52,713 bases of DNA from Hymenobacter coccineus. Its GTDB lineage: Bacteria; Bacteroidota; Bacteroidia; Cytophagales; Hymenobacteraceae. Every line of letters begins with the position of its first letter. Within the stretch, counting starts at the first letter, position 1. Positions 34,297 through 43,546 of the stretch are shown here, in pieces. A model generated the notes under the pieces. It was not told the DNA's origin. It saw only the letters and a program-made list of their open reading frames with translations, and made no database searches. The position numbers were made by a program, and so were the translations under genes. The stretch lies in the NCBI RefSeq assembly GCF_001816125.1, contig NZ_MDZA01000099.1, positions 1 to 52,713 of the forward strand, written 5' to 3'.

Positions 34297-35190
34297 TGGG
34301 GTGGTCCAGTTGAAACGGACAGTAGGCTAAGATAAGCTAGGTTGGAAGTCGCGTTCGAACTGGTGGGGCGAACGATGGCCAAGGGCCGAGTGCCGCCGGT
34401 CGAGGTTGAAGTAGGTGTCGAGGTAGCGGGCTCCTTCCAGTCGGGCCCCTTCGAGGCTGGCAAACGCGCCGCCGTGCGGCAGCAGTTCGGTTTTGAGCGT
34501 GCTCCAACCGGCTTCGGCCGGGGCATTGTCGTGGGGGTTGCCCGGCCGGCTGTAGCTGGCCAGTGCCTGGGCTTTTTCGATGCCCGCCCGGCACGTTAGG
34601 CTGGTCTACTGACCGCTGGGGTCGGCGTGGGTAACCAGGCCGGGAGCCGGCTGGCGTAGCGTCAGGGCCTGTTCCAGGGCCGTGAGCACCAGTTCGGTGG
34701 GCATCCGTTGGTCGAGGTGCCAGCCCACCACGCGCCGCGAGCAGGTATCGCGCCACGTGGCTAGGTAGCACCAGCGCCCGCCGACCAGGGGCCGGCAGGC
34801 AATGTCGCCCACCCACGCCTGATTGGGCGCGGTGGGCGCGGGCTGGCCAAGCAACAGGTTCTCCGCCACGATAGCCTCCGGGTCAGCTCGGTGGTGCGCG
34901 GGCGTTGCGGCCGGGTGCTCAGCGCCCGCAGGCCGCGGCGACGCAGCCAGGTGCGCAGCGCGTTGCGCCCGACGGCGTACCCTTTGGCATGCAATTCTGC
35001 CCGCAAGCGGCGGGTGCCGTAACGCTGGGCATGCCCTTGCGGGACGAAGCTTAACTGGCTGCGCTGGGCCAACCGCCCCAAACCGGGGCCCCGGGCAGCT
35101 ACCCCTTTTTCGCCTCCGAGTAGCCAATCAGAATGTTCATAAACATCATTAGCGGCCTCCTGCTCCGCTCCGTGGTCCTGAATTTGGGGC
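34297..35190 (-). mobile_element. IS3-family element with broken orfB
   Basis: The right end tggggtggtccagttg (34297-34312) fits the common IS3 end. The orfB reading shows GTRRLRAELHAKGYAVGRNA, then a frameshift at about 34870-34880, NQAWVGDIACRPLVGGRWCY, VVGWHLDQRMPTELV and, after an in-frame TAG, NAPAEAGWSTLKTELLPHGG and YFNLDRRHSALGHRSP. OrfA and the left end are missing, and the element abuts the small ORF at 35204. The transposase is inactive. Its sequence is more diverged from the others, so it is a distinct IS3 member. Confidence 0.8.
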
Positions 35191-35203
35191 ACGGAGGGCA
35201 GGC

Positions 35204-35482
35204 GTGAGCGGTACTATCAGCCCCCAAACCAAGCAATTTTTAGAACCTTTAGGAATTAGCCAATCTTTCATGCTGGGCTTGAGCTGGCTAAATCTGCCGG
35301 TGGCGGGGCTGTTGCTCTTCCCCGCGACTTTCCTGGCGGGTAACCTGCTCAATGCCGCCGGCATTCTGCTGATTATGGGCTACGCCCTGCAGACGGGCAA
35401 CCTCCGCACCGCGGCGCTGGAAATCCCCTTTCCGCTACTGCCTTTGGGGCTGCTATGGCTGCGGCATCCGCTGGCGAAGTAG
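35204..35482 (+). CDS. Small membrane protein, perhaps truncated at its N-terminus
   Basis: The 92-residue reading uses a GTG start (VSGTISPQTKQFLEPLGISQ) and has three hydrophobic stretches: SWLNLPVAGLLLFPATFLAG, LLNAAGILLIMGYALQ and FPLLPLGLLWLRHP. No family is recognised; the layout is like DoxX- or YphA-type small membrane proteins. Because the IS3 remnant ends just before, the true gene may have been longer. Confidence 0.5.
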   Translation: MSGTISPQTKQFLEPLGISQSFMLGLSWLNLPVAGLLLFPATFLAGNLLNAAGILLIMGYALQTGNLRTAALEIPFPLLPLGLLWLRHPLAK

Positions 35483-35648
35483 CGGGCCATCATCCGCCGG
35501 CGTGGCGTGCGCGGCCCGAGCCTCAGTCCTGGTGAAAAAGTGCGTAACCTGCCCCTCGAACCAAGGCCGGGGCAGGAGCACCCCCCTTCGAAAGAAGCTA
35601 CTTGGGCCTTAACTGGCCGTAGGCAGCCGAAGCCCTGTCGTAGCCTGT

Positions 35649-36515
35649 CTATTTGCCGTAAACCGTTGTTAGGTAGGTTTTCAGGTCGGTGGGCCGGCGG
35701 CCGAGCAGCCGTTCAAAAGTGGGGCTGGCGAGGTCAAACTCGCTGTCCTGCATGGCACTGGCCATGCCTTGCAGCAGCGCAATCATGGGCTCGGGCACCT
35801 GGTGCTGGCGCATCCCGGCCGCCAAGTCGTCGCCCGAGATGGGCACGTAGGCCACGGGCTGGCCGGTTACTTCGTTGAGCGTGGCGGCAATATCCTGGAA
35901 GGAATAGGTGGGGCCGGGCGCAATGTTGTAAAACTGGTTGTCGTGGCCATCGGTAGTCAACACGTTGGCCAGGACCTGCCCGATTTCGTCGCGCAACGCG
36001 AAGCCCACTTGGCCGTCGCCGGCTGCGAAGTAGATTTTGCCGCTGGTTAGCACGTCCTGGCCCACGAGCATGGGCACGATGTCGAGGTAGAGCGTATTGC
36101 GCAGGATGGTGTACGTCAGGCCCGAAGCCTTCAGGTATTGCTCGGTGGCGAAGTGGCCCGGCGAGGCTGCGAATCGGGAGTCCGGCGACGGATTCGTGAT
36201 GCTGGTGTAGACGACGTGCCGCACGCCGGCCTGCTGGGCCGCGTCGATGGCCTGCCGGTGCTGGCGGATGCGCAGCTCGTTTTCGGTTTCGCTGGTCGAG
36301 ATGAGCAGCACCGTATCAACGCCCTGAAAAGCAGCGCCGAACGAGGCCGGGTCGTTGTAGTCGCCCTGGCGCACCTGCACGCCGAGTAGGGATAGCGCGG
36401 CGGCTTTTTGTGGGTCGCGCACGACGGCGACGATTTCCTGGGGCGGTACCTTGGGCAGCAGGGCTTGGATGGTGGCGTGGCCGAGCTGGCCCGTAGCGCC
36501 GGTGATGGCTAGCAT
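35649..36515 (-). CDS. qorB: NAD(P)H:quinone oxidoreductase type 2 (QorB/YtfG-like)
   Basis: The 288-residue cytosolic enzyme reduces quinones with NADPH. Motifs: TGATGQLG (5-12), VDTVLLISTSETENELRIR, HVVYTSITNPSPDSRFAAS and YTILRNTLYLDIVP, all as in E. coli QorB (286 residues). It is divergently arranged with an HxlR regulator at 36614, which copies the ytfG-ytfH arrangement. A shared promoter region with an operator-like repeat lies between them. No lesion is visible. Role: detoxification of quinones and other electrophiles. Confidence 0.9.
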   Translation of the reverse strand: MLAITGATGQLGHATIQALLPKVPPQEIVAVVRDPQKAAALSLLGVQVRQGDYNDPASFGAAFQGVDTVLLISTSETENELRIRQHRQAIDAAQQAGVRHVVYTSITNPSPDSRFAASPGHFATEQYLKASGLTYTILRNTLYLDIVPMLVGQDVLTSGKIYFAAGDGQVGFALRDEIGQVLANVLTTDGHDNQFYNIAPGPTYSFQDIAATLNEVTGQPVAYVPISGDDLAAGMRQHQVPEPMIALLQGMASAMQDSEFDLASPTFERLLGRRPTDLKTYLTTVYGK

Positions 36516-36538
36516 GGGTTGGTTCTTAAAAAGGTGTT

Positions 36539-36564
36539 AGTTACTTTTGATAACTCAAAGATAT
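36539..36564. promoter_or_regulatory. Divergent promoter and operator of qorB and its HxlR gene
   Basis: Inverted repeat AGTTA-N7-TAACT at 36539-36555 overlaps a plus-strand TACTTTTG (36542-36549) and lies beside a minus-strand TATCTTTG (36557-36564 reversed), both fitting the Bacteroidota -7 box. Binding there would repress both directions. The 7-base spacer is the same as in the palindrome at 2883-2907, though the arms differ. Likely bound by the HxlR protein. Confidence 0.6.
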
Positions 36565-36613
36565 TTGCGGCCTCAACCCGGCGCAAGAAGGCATTTAATT
36601 CTTCCTTAGGCAC

Positions 36614-37057
36614 ATGCACGTAACTGCTACTGATAATCAGGCCCTTAAAAATGTGGACGCCGCCAAAAAAATCCTAACCGTGCCGGCCGACGGCTTCGCG
36701 CTCTGCCCCGTGCGCGACATCCTGGACCGCGTGGGTGACAAGTGGTCGCTGCTCTGCATCCTCTACCTGGGCAGCACCGACCGGCTGCGCTTCAATGAAC
36801 TGCGCCACAGCATCATGGGCATTTCGCAGCGCATGCTCACCGTCACGTTGCGCTCGTTGGAAAATGACGGCCTCGTACGCCGCACGGTGTATGCTGAGGT
36901 GCCGCCCCGCGTCGAATACTGCCTCACTGCCCTTGGCCAAAGCCTACTGGGCGCGGTTATCGAGTTGGGCAACTGGGCTAAAGACCACGCGCCCGTCATT
37001 GCCGAAGCCCGCCAACGCGTGGTGGCACCGCCGGCAGCAACGGCAGGCCAAGTTTAG
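36614..37057 (+). CDS. HxlR-family transcriptional regulator (YtfH-like)
   Basis: The 147-residue winged-helix protein has the family core CPVRDILDRVGDKWSLL (Cys31 at the position used for electrophile sensing in HxlR proteins), then FNELRHSIMGISQRMLTVTL and SLENDGLVRRTVYAEVPPRV. Such regulators, e.g. YtfH, repress a divergent quinone reductase and are relieved by oxidation of the cysteine. The qorB gene at 35649 is the presumed target. Start ATG 36614 follows a potential -7 box. A defunct paralogue lies at 30789. Confidence 0.9.
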   Translation: MHVTATDNQALKNVDAAKKILTVPADGFALCPVRDILDRVGDKWSLLCILYLGSTDRLRFNELRHSIMGISQRMLTVTLRSLENDGLVRRTVYAEVPPRVEYCLTALGQSLLGAVIELGNWAKDHAPVIAEARQRVVAPPAATAGQV

Positions 37058-37061
37058 CTGG

Positions 37062-37173
37062 GAGCGCGTCAGAAAGTGCGGGGCAGTTGTAATCACCAAG
37101 CCATTGAATACTGCTGACGGAAGCCCTGCTAAAAACCGCTTAACCCCGATGCCCCACACTTTCTGAAGCGCTC
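37062..37173. mobile_element. MITE-like element with 24-bp imperfect inverted ends
   Basis: Arms gagcgcgtcagaaagtgcgg and its partner (37062-37085, 37150-37173) match at 22 of 24 positions. The 112-base element has no ORF and starts four bases after the HxlR stop. It differs from the element at 7590. No clear target duplication was found. Confidence 0.65.
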
Positions 37174-37284
37174 TTGGTAATGGCGTTTTTATTCCGAAAG
37201 GTGGACTTGCACGATAAACGATCAACTTTTTGATTTAATAGAAGCTAGAAGCAAGCTATAGCTCTGTTGTCAAAGAAGAGTTTT

Positions 37285-37510
37285 GGCTGTTGCAAAACCC
37301 TTGGCCCTGCTACACTTCATGCTGTCAAGTTAACAGAGCAAACTATAATAAGCTCATTGGCTACGTAAACAGGTGTTTAGACAATGGCTTGGGTAGGGCA
37401 ATGGCCAGGCGCACTACCCGTTTGGGCTGGTGCTTGAGCAACTTCTTGCGATTGAAGGCGATGGTCGTCAGCGACATCGCCTATGGGCACTGCTGCGGCC
37501 TCGTGAGAGG
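37285..37510 (-). pseudogene. Transposase C-terminal remnant with IS end
   Basis: The minus strand (37477-37361) reads MSLTTIAFNRKKLLKHQPKR, then VVRLAIALPKPLSKHLFT and a stop: the basic end of a DDE transposase. The element end ggctgttgcaaaa at 37285-37297 matches the MITE at 7590. Upstream the frame is broken. IS family not assigned. Confidence 0.6.
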
Positions 37511-37680
37511 TTAACAGGTTACAGTGTGTGCATGCGGTAGCTCTCCCACTCGAGTTGTCCTGCCGAGTAGTGCGCCGGCCCCTAACCAGAGCAGTCTTAC
37601 TTACCGGTGTCCACAAGCACCTATTAGACAACATTTTATATCTATTTACCAAGGTCCGCGCTTTTACCTGGGCCACCTCA

Positions 37681-37950
37681 CTAGTAGGTAGCCCGATTGC
37701 CGCTTACGTCATAGCATTGGCCGGTGACAAAGCTGGCGCCGTCGGAGGCTAGGAAATGGACGACGGCCGCCACTTCGGCGGGCGTACCGAATCGGCCAAT
37801 TGGCACTTTGCTGCGCACGTAGTCCACGGTAGCGGCCGGCATCTGGTCGAGCAAAGGCGTGTCGATGACGCCGGGGGCTACGCAATTAATCCCAATGCCG
37901 TGGGCGACCATTTCCTTGGCCAAGGCCTTGGTGAACCCAATGGCCAGTTT
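37681..37950 (-). pseudogene. C-terminal half of a FabG-like SDR
   Basis: The surviving part reads GFTKALAKEMVAHGIGINCV, APGVIDTPLL, VPIGRFGTPAEVAAVVHFLA and GQCYDVSGN, the last 90 residues of a classical short-chain dehydrogenase. The N-terminal half with the nucleotide-binding site and catalytic Tyr/Lys is absent; the codons before GFTK (from 38028) are unrelated. Confidence 0.8.
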
Positions 37951-38129
37951 AAAATAACGGACTATAGGCAACTTGAGAGTGAAAAATCGCTGGATGTACC
38001 GCAGGTAAACAGTGCTGATGCGGTGCACTTAGTGGCCAGCACCATCATAAGTTTAATTCCCTTTGCCAGCGGCGCGGAGCTTTTCAACTTTATCGTTCCG
38101 CCTTCATTGGAAAAGACTGCCCTTACTGC

Positions 38130-38348
38130 CAGCGGAGTGACTGGCTGGCCGAAGCGTGGGTACCGCAGACCGGGCGCTTGAGCTTATGCTACGTGGCCCA
38201 CGTTCTGCAAGCCGACCTGCATTCGGACATTGTTCCCCGCCACCTCCCCGCGTCGGTGCCGTTCGAGTTGCAAATTTTTCAGGAAGTGGCAGATGCCCAG
38301 CAGTGGCTACGTCAGTGCGGGCAGCCCAGACGCACTGACCAGTACTAG
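38130..38348 (+). pseudogene. C-terminal fragment of a STAS-like small protein
   Basis: The plus frame gives DWLAEAWVPQTGRLSL, YVAHVLQADLHSDIV, FELQIFQEVADAQQWLRQCG and a stop, clearly the same as residues 72-135 of the protein at 49138-49572. The N-terminal half is missing. Unexplained bases lie before it (37951-38129). Confidence 0.75.
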
Positions 38349-39101
38349 TCGTTGTTAGTCGTCAAAGAGGGGTGGACAGGTGGCAGCAACTCGCCGGCGT
38401 TGATGGCACTTCAGGCGACGTCGAGCGTTGTGGGTTGGCTGTTGGTGGTCGAAAGCTAGAGCGCCAACGAATTCAGCGATTCGGCCGCCTGGCCTTGAAC
38501 CCGTTAGCTTTGAATTCCAGCCCTGGGATGTTATCGTGGTAGCACTGCGGGAACGCCGTATTCACAGACGTGTACGCGCGCCCGTACAGCTTAGTAAAAC
38601 TCCAAATTATATTATGGGACCTTGCGCTCCAGGGAAAAAACTGTTCAGACAGGTGTTCTTGGGCACTGGTAAGAGCAGCGATATGCCATTCCTAACCCGC
38701 CGTGGGGTTGGCCACAGCCAAGTAGCTGCGCGTAACTTTCGCAGCTGTTCCCTTCCCCGTGCTGCTATTAAGCTGTCTCACCCGTCACGTTGCGTTTTGC
38801 CTGTCAGCGGCAGACTGGCCAGCGTTCTTGACCTACTGGCAACGGCGCGGGGGCGACTACATTCTTCGAGAACCCGGATGCTTTAACAGCAGCCAAGCAG
38901 CGCCAGGGCTGGCGTAGCGCTGAGGGGCTCGCTGCCCCCGCTTGTGGGCCGAGCGGACGAGGTCTTCCGCCAAGCGCAACGAGCCATTGAAACAGGTTTC
39001 GAGCGCACGCTCGCCGGCGGCGCAGTAACCTCGCAAATCAATGAATTGACGTCTGCCCACATCCTTGTAAAACTTTTATAAAACCACACGCCATAGAACA
39101 C
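38349..39101. other. Intergenic region with no supported gene
   Basis: No ORF with recognisable domains is found. A minus-strand reading at 38857-39060 (FIDLRGYCAAGERALETCF) has some coding-like character but no match I know. The region is probably decayed sequence between old insertions. Confidence 0.3.
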
Positions 39102-39453
39102 TTGTACAACTTAAGGTTTGCTGAATTTTTGCGGGTGTGGCTCCACCGGGCGCACGCCCGGGTGGTGGACGACGAGGCGCGCGTGCTCGACCTTCTTGAG
39201 CAGGTGCTGGCAGAGGCGGGCCAACTGGTGGGGGCCCACCCCGGCGCGCCCTTCCTTCCTGTTCGCTGCCCTGCGAGCCTTGGCGCTGCGGGCGGACGCT
39301 GGGACCCCGCCCGCGCCCTCGGCGCTTAAGCACGAACTGGCCGGGGCCCTGTACGCGGCCCTGCGCCAAAGCACCGTCCCCGGGCTACCCCTGTTGGTCC
39401 CCGGTTGCGCACCGCGCGCAGACGCTAGCCACGGGGCCATCAGTATAAGTTAG
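39102..39453 (+). pseudogene. Helical hypothetical protein, one-base frameshift
   Basis: The first frame reads MYNLRFAEFLRVWLHRAHAR with VVDDEARVLDLLEQVLAEAG; at about 39245-39255 it changes to another frame with FLFAALRALALRADAG, LKHELAGALYAALRQSTVP and a stop near 39453. Both parts have helical, alanine- and leucine-rich character, so they probably belong together. Function unknown. Confidence 0.4.
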
Positions 39454-39647
39454 CGGACGCGGATTTTAAACGGCGTGCGTTTATCAGGGAGGTAGAGACC
39501 GCGGCAGCGCCCTGCAGCCCTGGCCTGCGAGCACATTGACTCATTGGCTAACATACCCTGCGGGATGTCAACTACTGGTGCAGACATTCCAACGCTCTTT
39601 TCAACCGCTTGGCTTACCCTATTTTCTTCCATTCCATTACCTGCTTT

Positions 39648-39824
39648 GTGCACGACCCGCGCCCCTTCGCCGCCCGCAGCCCCCCCCCCGTCAACGTTCA
39701 GTACCTGCTAAAGGTGAACTATTGGTGCCACGTCTTCAACTGCACCGAAACCCGTCTGCGCAACGCCGTGCTCGCCGTGGGGCCCGCAGTCACCGCCGTG
39801 CAGGGCTACCTCAACCGCCAATGA
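39648..39824 (+). CDS. DUF3606-like small protein
   Basis: The 58-residue reading from GTG 39648 (an ATG at 39609 adds 13 hydrophobic residues) contains VNVQYLLKVNYWCHVFNCTE followed by LRNAVLAVGPAVTAVQGYL, the DUF3606 pattern of a short tryptophan-bearing strand and two helices. Such proteins are small, soluble and of unknown function. A second, more diverged copy lies at 40221. Confidence in the start is low. Confidence 0.6.
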   Translation: MHDPRPFAARSPPPVNVQYLLKVNYWCHVFNCTETRLRNAVLAVGPAVTAVQGYLNRQ

Positions 39825-40220
39825 CTCGGGGCCGTGCCCATTACCCACGCTGCGTTTCGCCCCTGGCCCTTGGCGCAGTAAGGGCAGGTGCTAACGGCAC
39901 GTAACCGGCCACCCAACGGGAGGTCCCCAACGCGGTGGAGCCGTACTCCCTCTGCGCGGCTTACTACCAGGACGGTACTGGCGCCGTTCAGCGCCTCCGC
40001 AACTGCGCCAGCAACGCGTAGGGGCTGCCGTAGACCACGCCACTGCCCGGACGCCCATCCGGCCTAATTATCTATCTGCAGAAATACTGCTATCCGCAGA
40101 AATAACGCAGAGGACAAGCCTTAGGGCCCCTGTTTCTACGTACTGTAGGGCAATGGCATATTCGCGTCCCTGCTTACTAAGCCCCTGCCCAGCGCTTTTC
40201 TCTTCCAAATCCCGCCCACC
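39825..40220. other. Intergenic region with a direct repeat
   Basis: It contains a small open stretch (NAVEPYSLCAAYYQ) without a start, and two 14-base direct copies TATCTGCAGAAATA and TATCCGCAGAAATA at 40073-40086 and 40091-40104 (13 of 14 identical, start spacing 18). They are 117 bases before the next DUF3606 gene and could be a regulator site. Confidence 0.45.
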
Positions 40221-40448
40221 ATGCCCACCTACTCAGCCCCCGATGCGCCCGCCGATACCCACCGCGTCAGCCTCGCCACTCCGCTTACTATCGCCCACTG
40301 GATGAGCACGTTCGCCTGTTCCGAAGTCGATCTGCGGGCGGCCGTCGCAGCCCGCGGCACCCGCCCCGCCGACGTGAACCACCACTTGGTGCACCAGCGG
40401 CTGGCCCGCTATCCCTTCCTCGGCCTGGCGGGTGCGCGCCATTCGTAG
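40221..40448 (+). CDS. DUF3606-like small protein, second copy
   Basis: The 75-residue protein starts MPTYSAPDAPADTHRVSLAT. The core HRVSLATPLTIAHWMSTFAC and EVDLRAAVAARGTRPADVNH follow the DUF3606 plan with the Trp and a helix pair. The last residues (LVHQRLARYPFLGLAGARHS) extend beyond the usual domain. It is followed by the palindrome and IS3 remnant at 40467. Confidence 0.6.
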   Translation: MPTYSAPDAPADTHRVSLATPLTIAHWMSTFACSEVDLRAAVAARGTRPADVNHHLVHQRLARYPFLGLAGARHS

Positions 40449-40466
40449 CGCATCAAAGCCTAATCC

Positions 40467-40516
40467 TTGGGCAACCGCCCCAAGCTGCGCTAGCGCAGCT
40501 TGGGGCGGTTGCCCAA
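40467..40516. repeat. Perfect 50-bp palindrome
   Basis: The 25-base arm ttgggcaaccgccccaagct (first 20 of it) is mirrored without a loop across 40491/40492. The inner unit corresponds to the IS3 orfA sequence around QQLG-SPKLL, so the palindrome is an inverted fold-back duplication of IS3 sequence. It could extrude as a cruciform. Confidence 0.9.
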
Positions 40517-40676
40517 CTGCTGCGTGGCGGCTTGCGTGCGGCGGCCGGGCGCAGGGTTTAGGCCTGCAACACCTCGTCGTATTTGCGTCGTTTACTGGGC
40601 AAGGCCCGCTCTCTTTAGCCTTTATCACAACAGAAAGATACGTCCTTATACTGTTCAGCTAAGTTAGACCAACTCA
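40517..40676 (-). mobile_element. IS3 orfA remnant
   Basis: The minus strand holds KRRKYDEVLQA, a stop, then degenerate HTH residues, and the end TGAGTTGGTCTAACTTAG (reverse of 40659-40676) similar to the other IS3 ends. OrfB and the right end are gone. A GTG start near 40629 matches the orfA position. Confidence 0.7.
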
Positions 40677-40912
40677 GACCTCACTGCAAACGTTACAGGG
40701 GGTTGATAAGCGGGCGTTAACAACGTTAAGCCGGTTCTTTTTAGAGCGAAAAAAAGATGGCTGTATTTGCATTATATAGGCATTTGTGCCCTGAACGCCT
40801 ACCTCATTTGGGGAGGCAATTTCTCCAGGTCGACTGCGGCGTAGCGGCGCGCAAATTAAGCAGGATGGCCCGTACTTCGCGGCCGGGCGTTCGTCCGCGT
40901 CCGCTACGTTGC

Positions 40913-43279
40913 ATGATACCTAACTCACTTTTTTTGTTGGAGCGGACCGCCCGCGTGGCCGCTGAGGCCCGTGCGGCTGCCCTGGAGCAGCAGTTGGCCG
41001 CGGCCCAGCGTTACGAGGCCCAACTCACGGCCTTGGTGCAGCACCTGCCCCTGGGGCTCCTGCTGGCGGACCCAGAGGGCCGCATTCAACTTCTCAACGC
41101 CCATTTTCGGGAGTTGTTTCGCCTGCCCCCTGGTCTCCCGGACGACGTCCCCGAGACGGTTCCGATCGAAGGTGCGTTCCAAGACCCGGCCGCCTTCGCG
41201 GCGCGGACCTGGGCCCTGCACGCGGCGGGGCAAACGGCGGTCAACGAAGCGTTTGTCCTCGCCGACGGGCGGGTGGTCGAACTCGACTACCTGGTGCTGG
41301 CCGGCGGGCGCGCCGGGCGCTTGGTGTGCTACCGCGACGTGACCGCACGCCACCGCGCCGCGCAGCAATTGCGGGAGCAGGAGCTCTTTTACGAAACCGT
41401 GCTGACGCAGGTACCCGTGGCGGTGGCCGTCGTCGACCCCGCCTTCCGCTACGTCTTCGTCAACCCCGCCGTGCACCCCGACCCCACCGTACGGGCCCAC
41501 ATGCTGGGCCGGACCGACGCCGAAACGGGGCCGGACCGTCATTTTCCCCCGGCCGTTATCGCCCAGCGGCGGCGGGCCTTCGATAAATTGGTGCGCACGC
41601 GGCGCGCCGTTAGTTGGGAGCAAACGGTCACCGGGGGGCCGCACCCGGGCACCACGCGCTACCATTTGCGGCCCATTCTGGGCCCCGATGGCCAGTTGCA
41701 GCGCGTCGTCGGCTCGGGCTTCGACCTCACGGCCCATTACCGGGCCGAGGCGCGGGTGCGGGAACAGCAGGCGTTTTTGCAGGTGCTGGTGGACGCGTTG
41801 CCTAGCGCCGTGTACGTACGCGGCGCCGCCGGCCGGGTAACCTTCCGCAACGCGGCCTTTGCCGCGCTGGCGGCCCGCGTCCCGCACCTGGGGGCGGAGA
41901 AAAGCCCCCCGGCCGAAGCGCAGCTGCAGCAATTGCGCGCCTGGCACCGCCAAGTGGTGGCCACCGGACAACCGGTGACGGCGGAGTTGGCGCTGGCGAT
42001 GACCACCGGAGAGCCCGCGCACCTGCAGGTGCACAAGCGCCCGCTGCGGCGCGCCGACGGGCGCCGGGACGTGCTCACCGTTCTCACGGACGTGACGGCC
42101 CTTAAGCACGCCCAGCAACGGGCGGAGGAAAACGCCCGGGCCAAGGAAGACTTTCTGGCCCGCATGAGCCACGAACTCCGCACCCCCCTCAACGGCGTGC
42201 TCGGCCTGGCCGCCTTGCTGGAGAAAACCCCGCTCGCCCCCCTGCAGCGGAACTACCTACGCACCATGCAGCAGGCCGGGCAACACCTGCTGGCCTTGGT
42301 CAACGACGTGCTGGACCTGGCTGCGCTCGGCGCCCAGCCCCTGCGCCTGGCCCGAAACCCATTTTCCGTGAACGGGGCCCTGGACGCCGCGGCCCAAGCC
42401 GTCGGGGCCCTGGCCGTGCAAAAAGGGCTCTCCTTAGTTGTCGAAGCCGCGGCGCCGGACCCGCCGCAGGTGCTCGGCGACGCCTACCGCCTGCACCAGG
42501 TGCTGCTCAACCTGCTCGGCAACGCCCTCAAGTTCACCGCGCGCGGGCGCGTTGCGCTCGGCGCGGCCGTGGTGGGCGAATCGCCCGCGGCCCTGACGGT
42601 GCGGTACTGGGTGCAAGACACGGGCGTGGGCATCGCGCCCAAGCAGCAGGAAGGCATTTTCGCGGCTTTTGCCCAGGCCGGGGCGGGGGAAGCGGGGGCC
42701 CCGCCGGGCGGCACCGGCCTAGGCCTGGCCATCAGCGAGCAACTGGTGCACCGCATGGGCGGGACGCTGCGCATCAGCAGCGCCCCGGGGGCGGGCGCCA
42801 CCTTCGCCTTTACCCTCGCGTTGCCGCGGGCCGAAGCTGCCGCGCCCCCGGTGCCCGCCCCCGTCGCGGCGGCCGACTATGCGGGCCTGCGGGGCCTGCG
42901 GGTGCTGGTGGCCGAGGACAACCCCGTTAACCAATGGATTGTGGTCACGGTGCTCACGCAGCGGGGCGTGGCGGTCGAGGCCGTGGCCAACGGGGACGAG
43001 GCCCTGGCCTTGCTGGAAACCCAAGCCTTTGACGCAGCCCTGCTCGACATCCGCATGCCGGGCCTGAGCGGGGTGGAGGTGGCCCGGGCCCTGCGCCGCC
43101 ACCCCGACCCCCAACGGGCGCGCCTGCCCCTGGTGGCCTTGACGGCCAACGCGTTCACTGCGGACCGCGCGGCCTACCTAGCCGCGGGCATGGACGCGTG
43201 CGTTCCCAAACCCTTTACCGAAGCTGACCTCTGCCAGCAGTTGCTGCGGCTTACCCGGCCGCGGACGGGGCCGGAGTAG
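40913..43279 (+). CDS. Hybrid sensor histidine kinase/response regulator (PAS)
   Basis: The 788-residue cytosolic kinase has a coiled start (about 15-40), three PAS-like modules (about 40-145, 160-270 and 290-390), a HisKA box with H420 (FLARMSHELRTPLNG), a HATPase domain (NLLGNALKF, VQDTGVGIAPKQQ, GTGLGLAISEQL) and a C-terminal receiver with phospho-acceptor D712 (LLDIRMPG). No membrane segment is visible, so it senses internal signals such as redox or ligands in PAS. An upstream ATG at 40757 would add 52 residues. No separate regulator or output gene is adjacent; it likely phosphorylates a distant partner. Confidence 0.93.
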   Translation: MIPNSLFLLERTARVAAEARAAALEQQLAAAQRYEAQLTALVQHLPLGLLLADPEGRIQLLNAHFRELFRLPPGLPDDVPETVPIEGAFQDPAAFAARTWALHAAGQTAVNEAFVLADGRVVELDYLVLAGGRAGRLVCYRDVTARHRAAQQLREQELFYETVLTQVPVAVAVVDPAFRYVFVNPAVHPDPTVRAHMLGRTDAETGPDRHFPPAVIAQRRRAFDKLVRTRRAVSWEQTVTGGPHPGTTRYHLRPILGPDGQLQRVVGSGFDLTAHYRAEARVREQQAFLQVLVDALPSAVYVRGAAGRVTFRNAAFAALAARVPHLGAEKSPPAEAQLQQLRAWHRQVVATGQPVTAELALAMTTGEPAHLQVHKRPLRRADGRRDVLTVLTDVTALKHAQQRAEENARAKEDFLARMSHELRTPLNGVLGLAALLEKTPLAPLQRNYLRTMQQAGQHLLALVNDVLDLAALGAQPLRLARNPFSVNGALDAAAQAVGALAVQKGLSLVVEAAAPDPPQVLGDAYRLHQVLLNLLGNALKFTARGRVALGAAVVGESPAALTVRYWVQDTGVGIAPKQQEGIFAAFAQAGAGEAGAPPGGTGLGLAISEQLVHRMGGTLRISSAPGAGATFAFTLALPRAEAAAPPVPAPVAAADYAGLRGLRVLVAEDNPVNQWIVVTVLTQRGVAVEAVANGDEALALLETQAFDAALLDIRMPGLSGVEVARALRRHPDPQRARLPLVALTANAFTADRAAYLAAGMDACVPKPFTEADLCQQLLRLTRPRTGPE

Positions 43280-43546
43280 CGGCAACGGGTGCGGCTGCTA
43301 TTCGATCTCCTTAAGATAACAAGCGTATTGAGAACCCTCTTTTGAGGCAGCTCAAATTTACTAGGCCATAACCAACAAATTTTTTATTTGATAGATGCTT
43401 TATTCTCCGGGCGCGGCACGTGGTCGCGCGCCCGCACGCGGGCCAGGGCCTGCGCGACCACGTGCCGCCGGACGGTTTCGGGTCGGCAGCTGTTTCGGCT
43501 TCATAGAAGTCCACGGTGCAGCGAAGTAATAGACAATCAAGCGATT

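Noticed and set aside
40925..42172. A 415-residue minus-strand ORF opposite the sensor kinase
   Set aside because: The plus strand has all kinase motifs; the antisense frame is open only because of GC-rich codons.
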